Source: Thiobacillaceae bacterium
GTDB taxonomy: Bacteria; Pseudomonadota; Gammaproteobacteria; Burkholderiales; Thiobacillaceae
Length of the DNA stretch: 5,382 bases
Direction: 5' to 3'
Assembly: GCA_012274165.1 (NCBI GenBank)
Contig: JAAPAA010000353.1
Span: 1-5,382 of the forward strand
Made by a program: the position numbers and the translations under genes. The notes under the pieces are model-generated. The model was not told the DNA's origin and made no database searches. It saw only the letters and a program-made list of their open reading frames with translations. Below, piece after piece: positions 5,254-5,382 of the stretch (positions within the stretch are counted from its first letter, which is position 1; each line of letters begins with the position of its first letter).

Positions 5254-5382
5254 ACTTCATCCGGCTCGGCCTCTGGCTATTGCGGCGCGAACGCGCAAGC
5301 GGCGAATGGCGCGTGCTGCTGCTGGCGCTCATCATCTGCGTCGGCAGCGTCGCCACCACCGGCTTTCTCGGCGACCGCCTGA
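5250..5382 (+). CDS. ybbP: YbbP-like FtsX-family permease, N-terminal part (cut by window end)
   Basis: Only the first 44 codons are present; the frame is open to the last base. The start MNFIRLGLWLLRRERASGEW, followed by the hydrophobic segment VLLLALIICVGSVATTGFL (about 22-40), has the form of the first transmembrane helix of large YbbP/FtsX permeases (normally about 800 residues). The cytosolic Arg-rich stretch before the helix fits the positive-inside rule. The ATG overlaps the ybbA TGA by 4 nt, as expected for the membrane partner of that ATPase. The family call leans on gene order as well as on this short sequence. Confidence 0.8.
   Translation, partial: MNFIRLGLWLLRRERASGEWRVLLLALIICVGSVATTGFLGDRL

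Noticed and set aside
1..5382. Mobile element, CRISPR array, toxin-antitoxin or phage-defence system
   Set aside because: No transposase or integrase, no terminal repeats, no spaced direct repeats and no small gene pair of that kind could be found on either strand.

Overview
This window is a GC-rich stretch of bacterial chromosome made almost entirely of housekeeping genes. Most likely it comes from a betaproteobacterium, perhaps of the Nitrosomonadales type. That rests on the proteobacterial character of FolD, TesA and YbbA, the Pro-Arg-His tRNA cluster, and the tesA/ybbA/ybbP arrangement also known from E. coli. The taxonomic call is inference from protein resemblance, not a search. I see no mobile element, CRISPR array, phage gene or defence system, and nothing I could honestly call a new biological system.

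Layout, left to right. (1) folD on the minus strand (7-861), complete, with a plausible own promoter. (2) A plus-strand stable-RNA unit: strong sigma70-type promoter (925-954), tRNA-Pro(TGG), tRNA-Arg(TCT), tRNA-His(GTG), all with encoded CCA ends, closed by a rho-independent terminator (1302-1336). (3) glgC on the minus strand (1356-2624), converging on the tRNA unit, with a hairpin and a palindrome upstream of its start. (4) A 277-bp intergenic region, then a small plus-strand gene for a secreted protein with two EF-hands (2902-3243). (5) About 290 bp without an intact gene (3244-3531), where two adjacent reading frames look like pieces of a decayed or frameshifted small gene. (6) A minus-strand pair, tesA then a short ychJ-like gene, overlapping by ATGA. 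(7) Divergent from tesA, with only 28 bp between starts, ybbA (ABC ATPase) and the start of ybbP (FtsX-type permease), again overlapping by ATGA and cut by the window end.

Functionally, folD supplies one-carbon folate units and glgC makes ADP-glucose for glycogen. tesA-ychJ and ybbA-ybbP form a divergent cell-envelope locus: a periplasmic GDSL esterase beside an ABC system of the LolCDE/MacB-like class. The tRNA cluster is an ordinary translation operon. The points most worth a second look are the glgC leader and its Lys-to-Glu change at the E. coli activator site, the broken gene at 3244-3515, the YchJ protein reduced to one SEC-C motif, and the cysteines in TesA.
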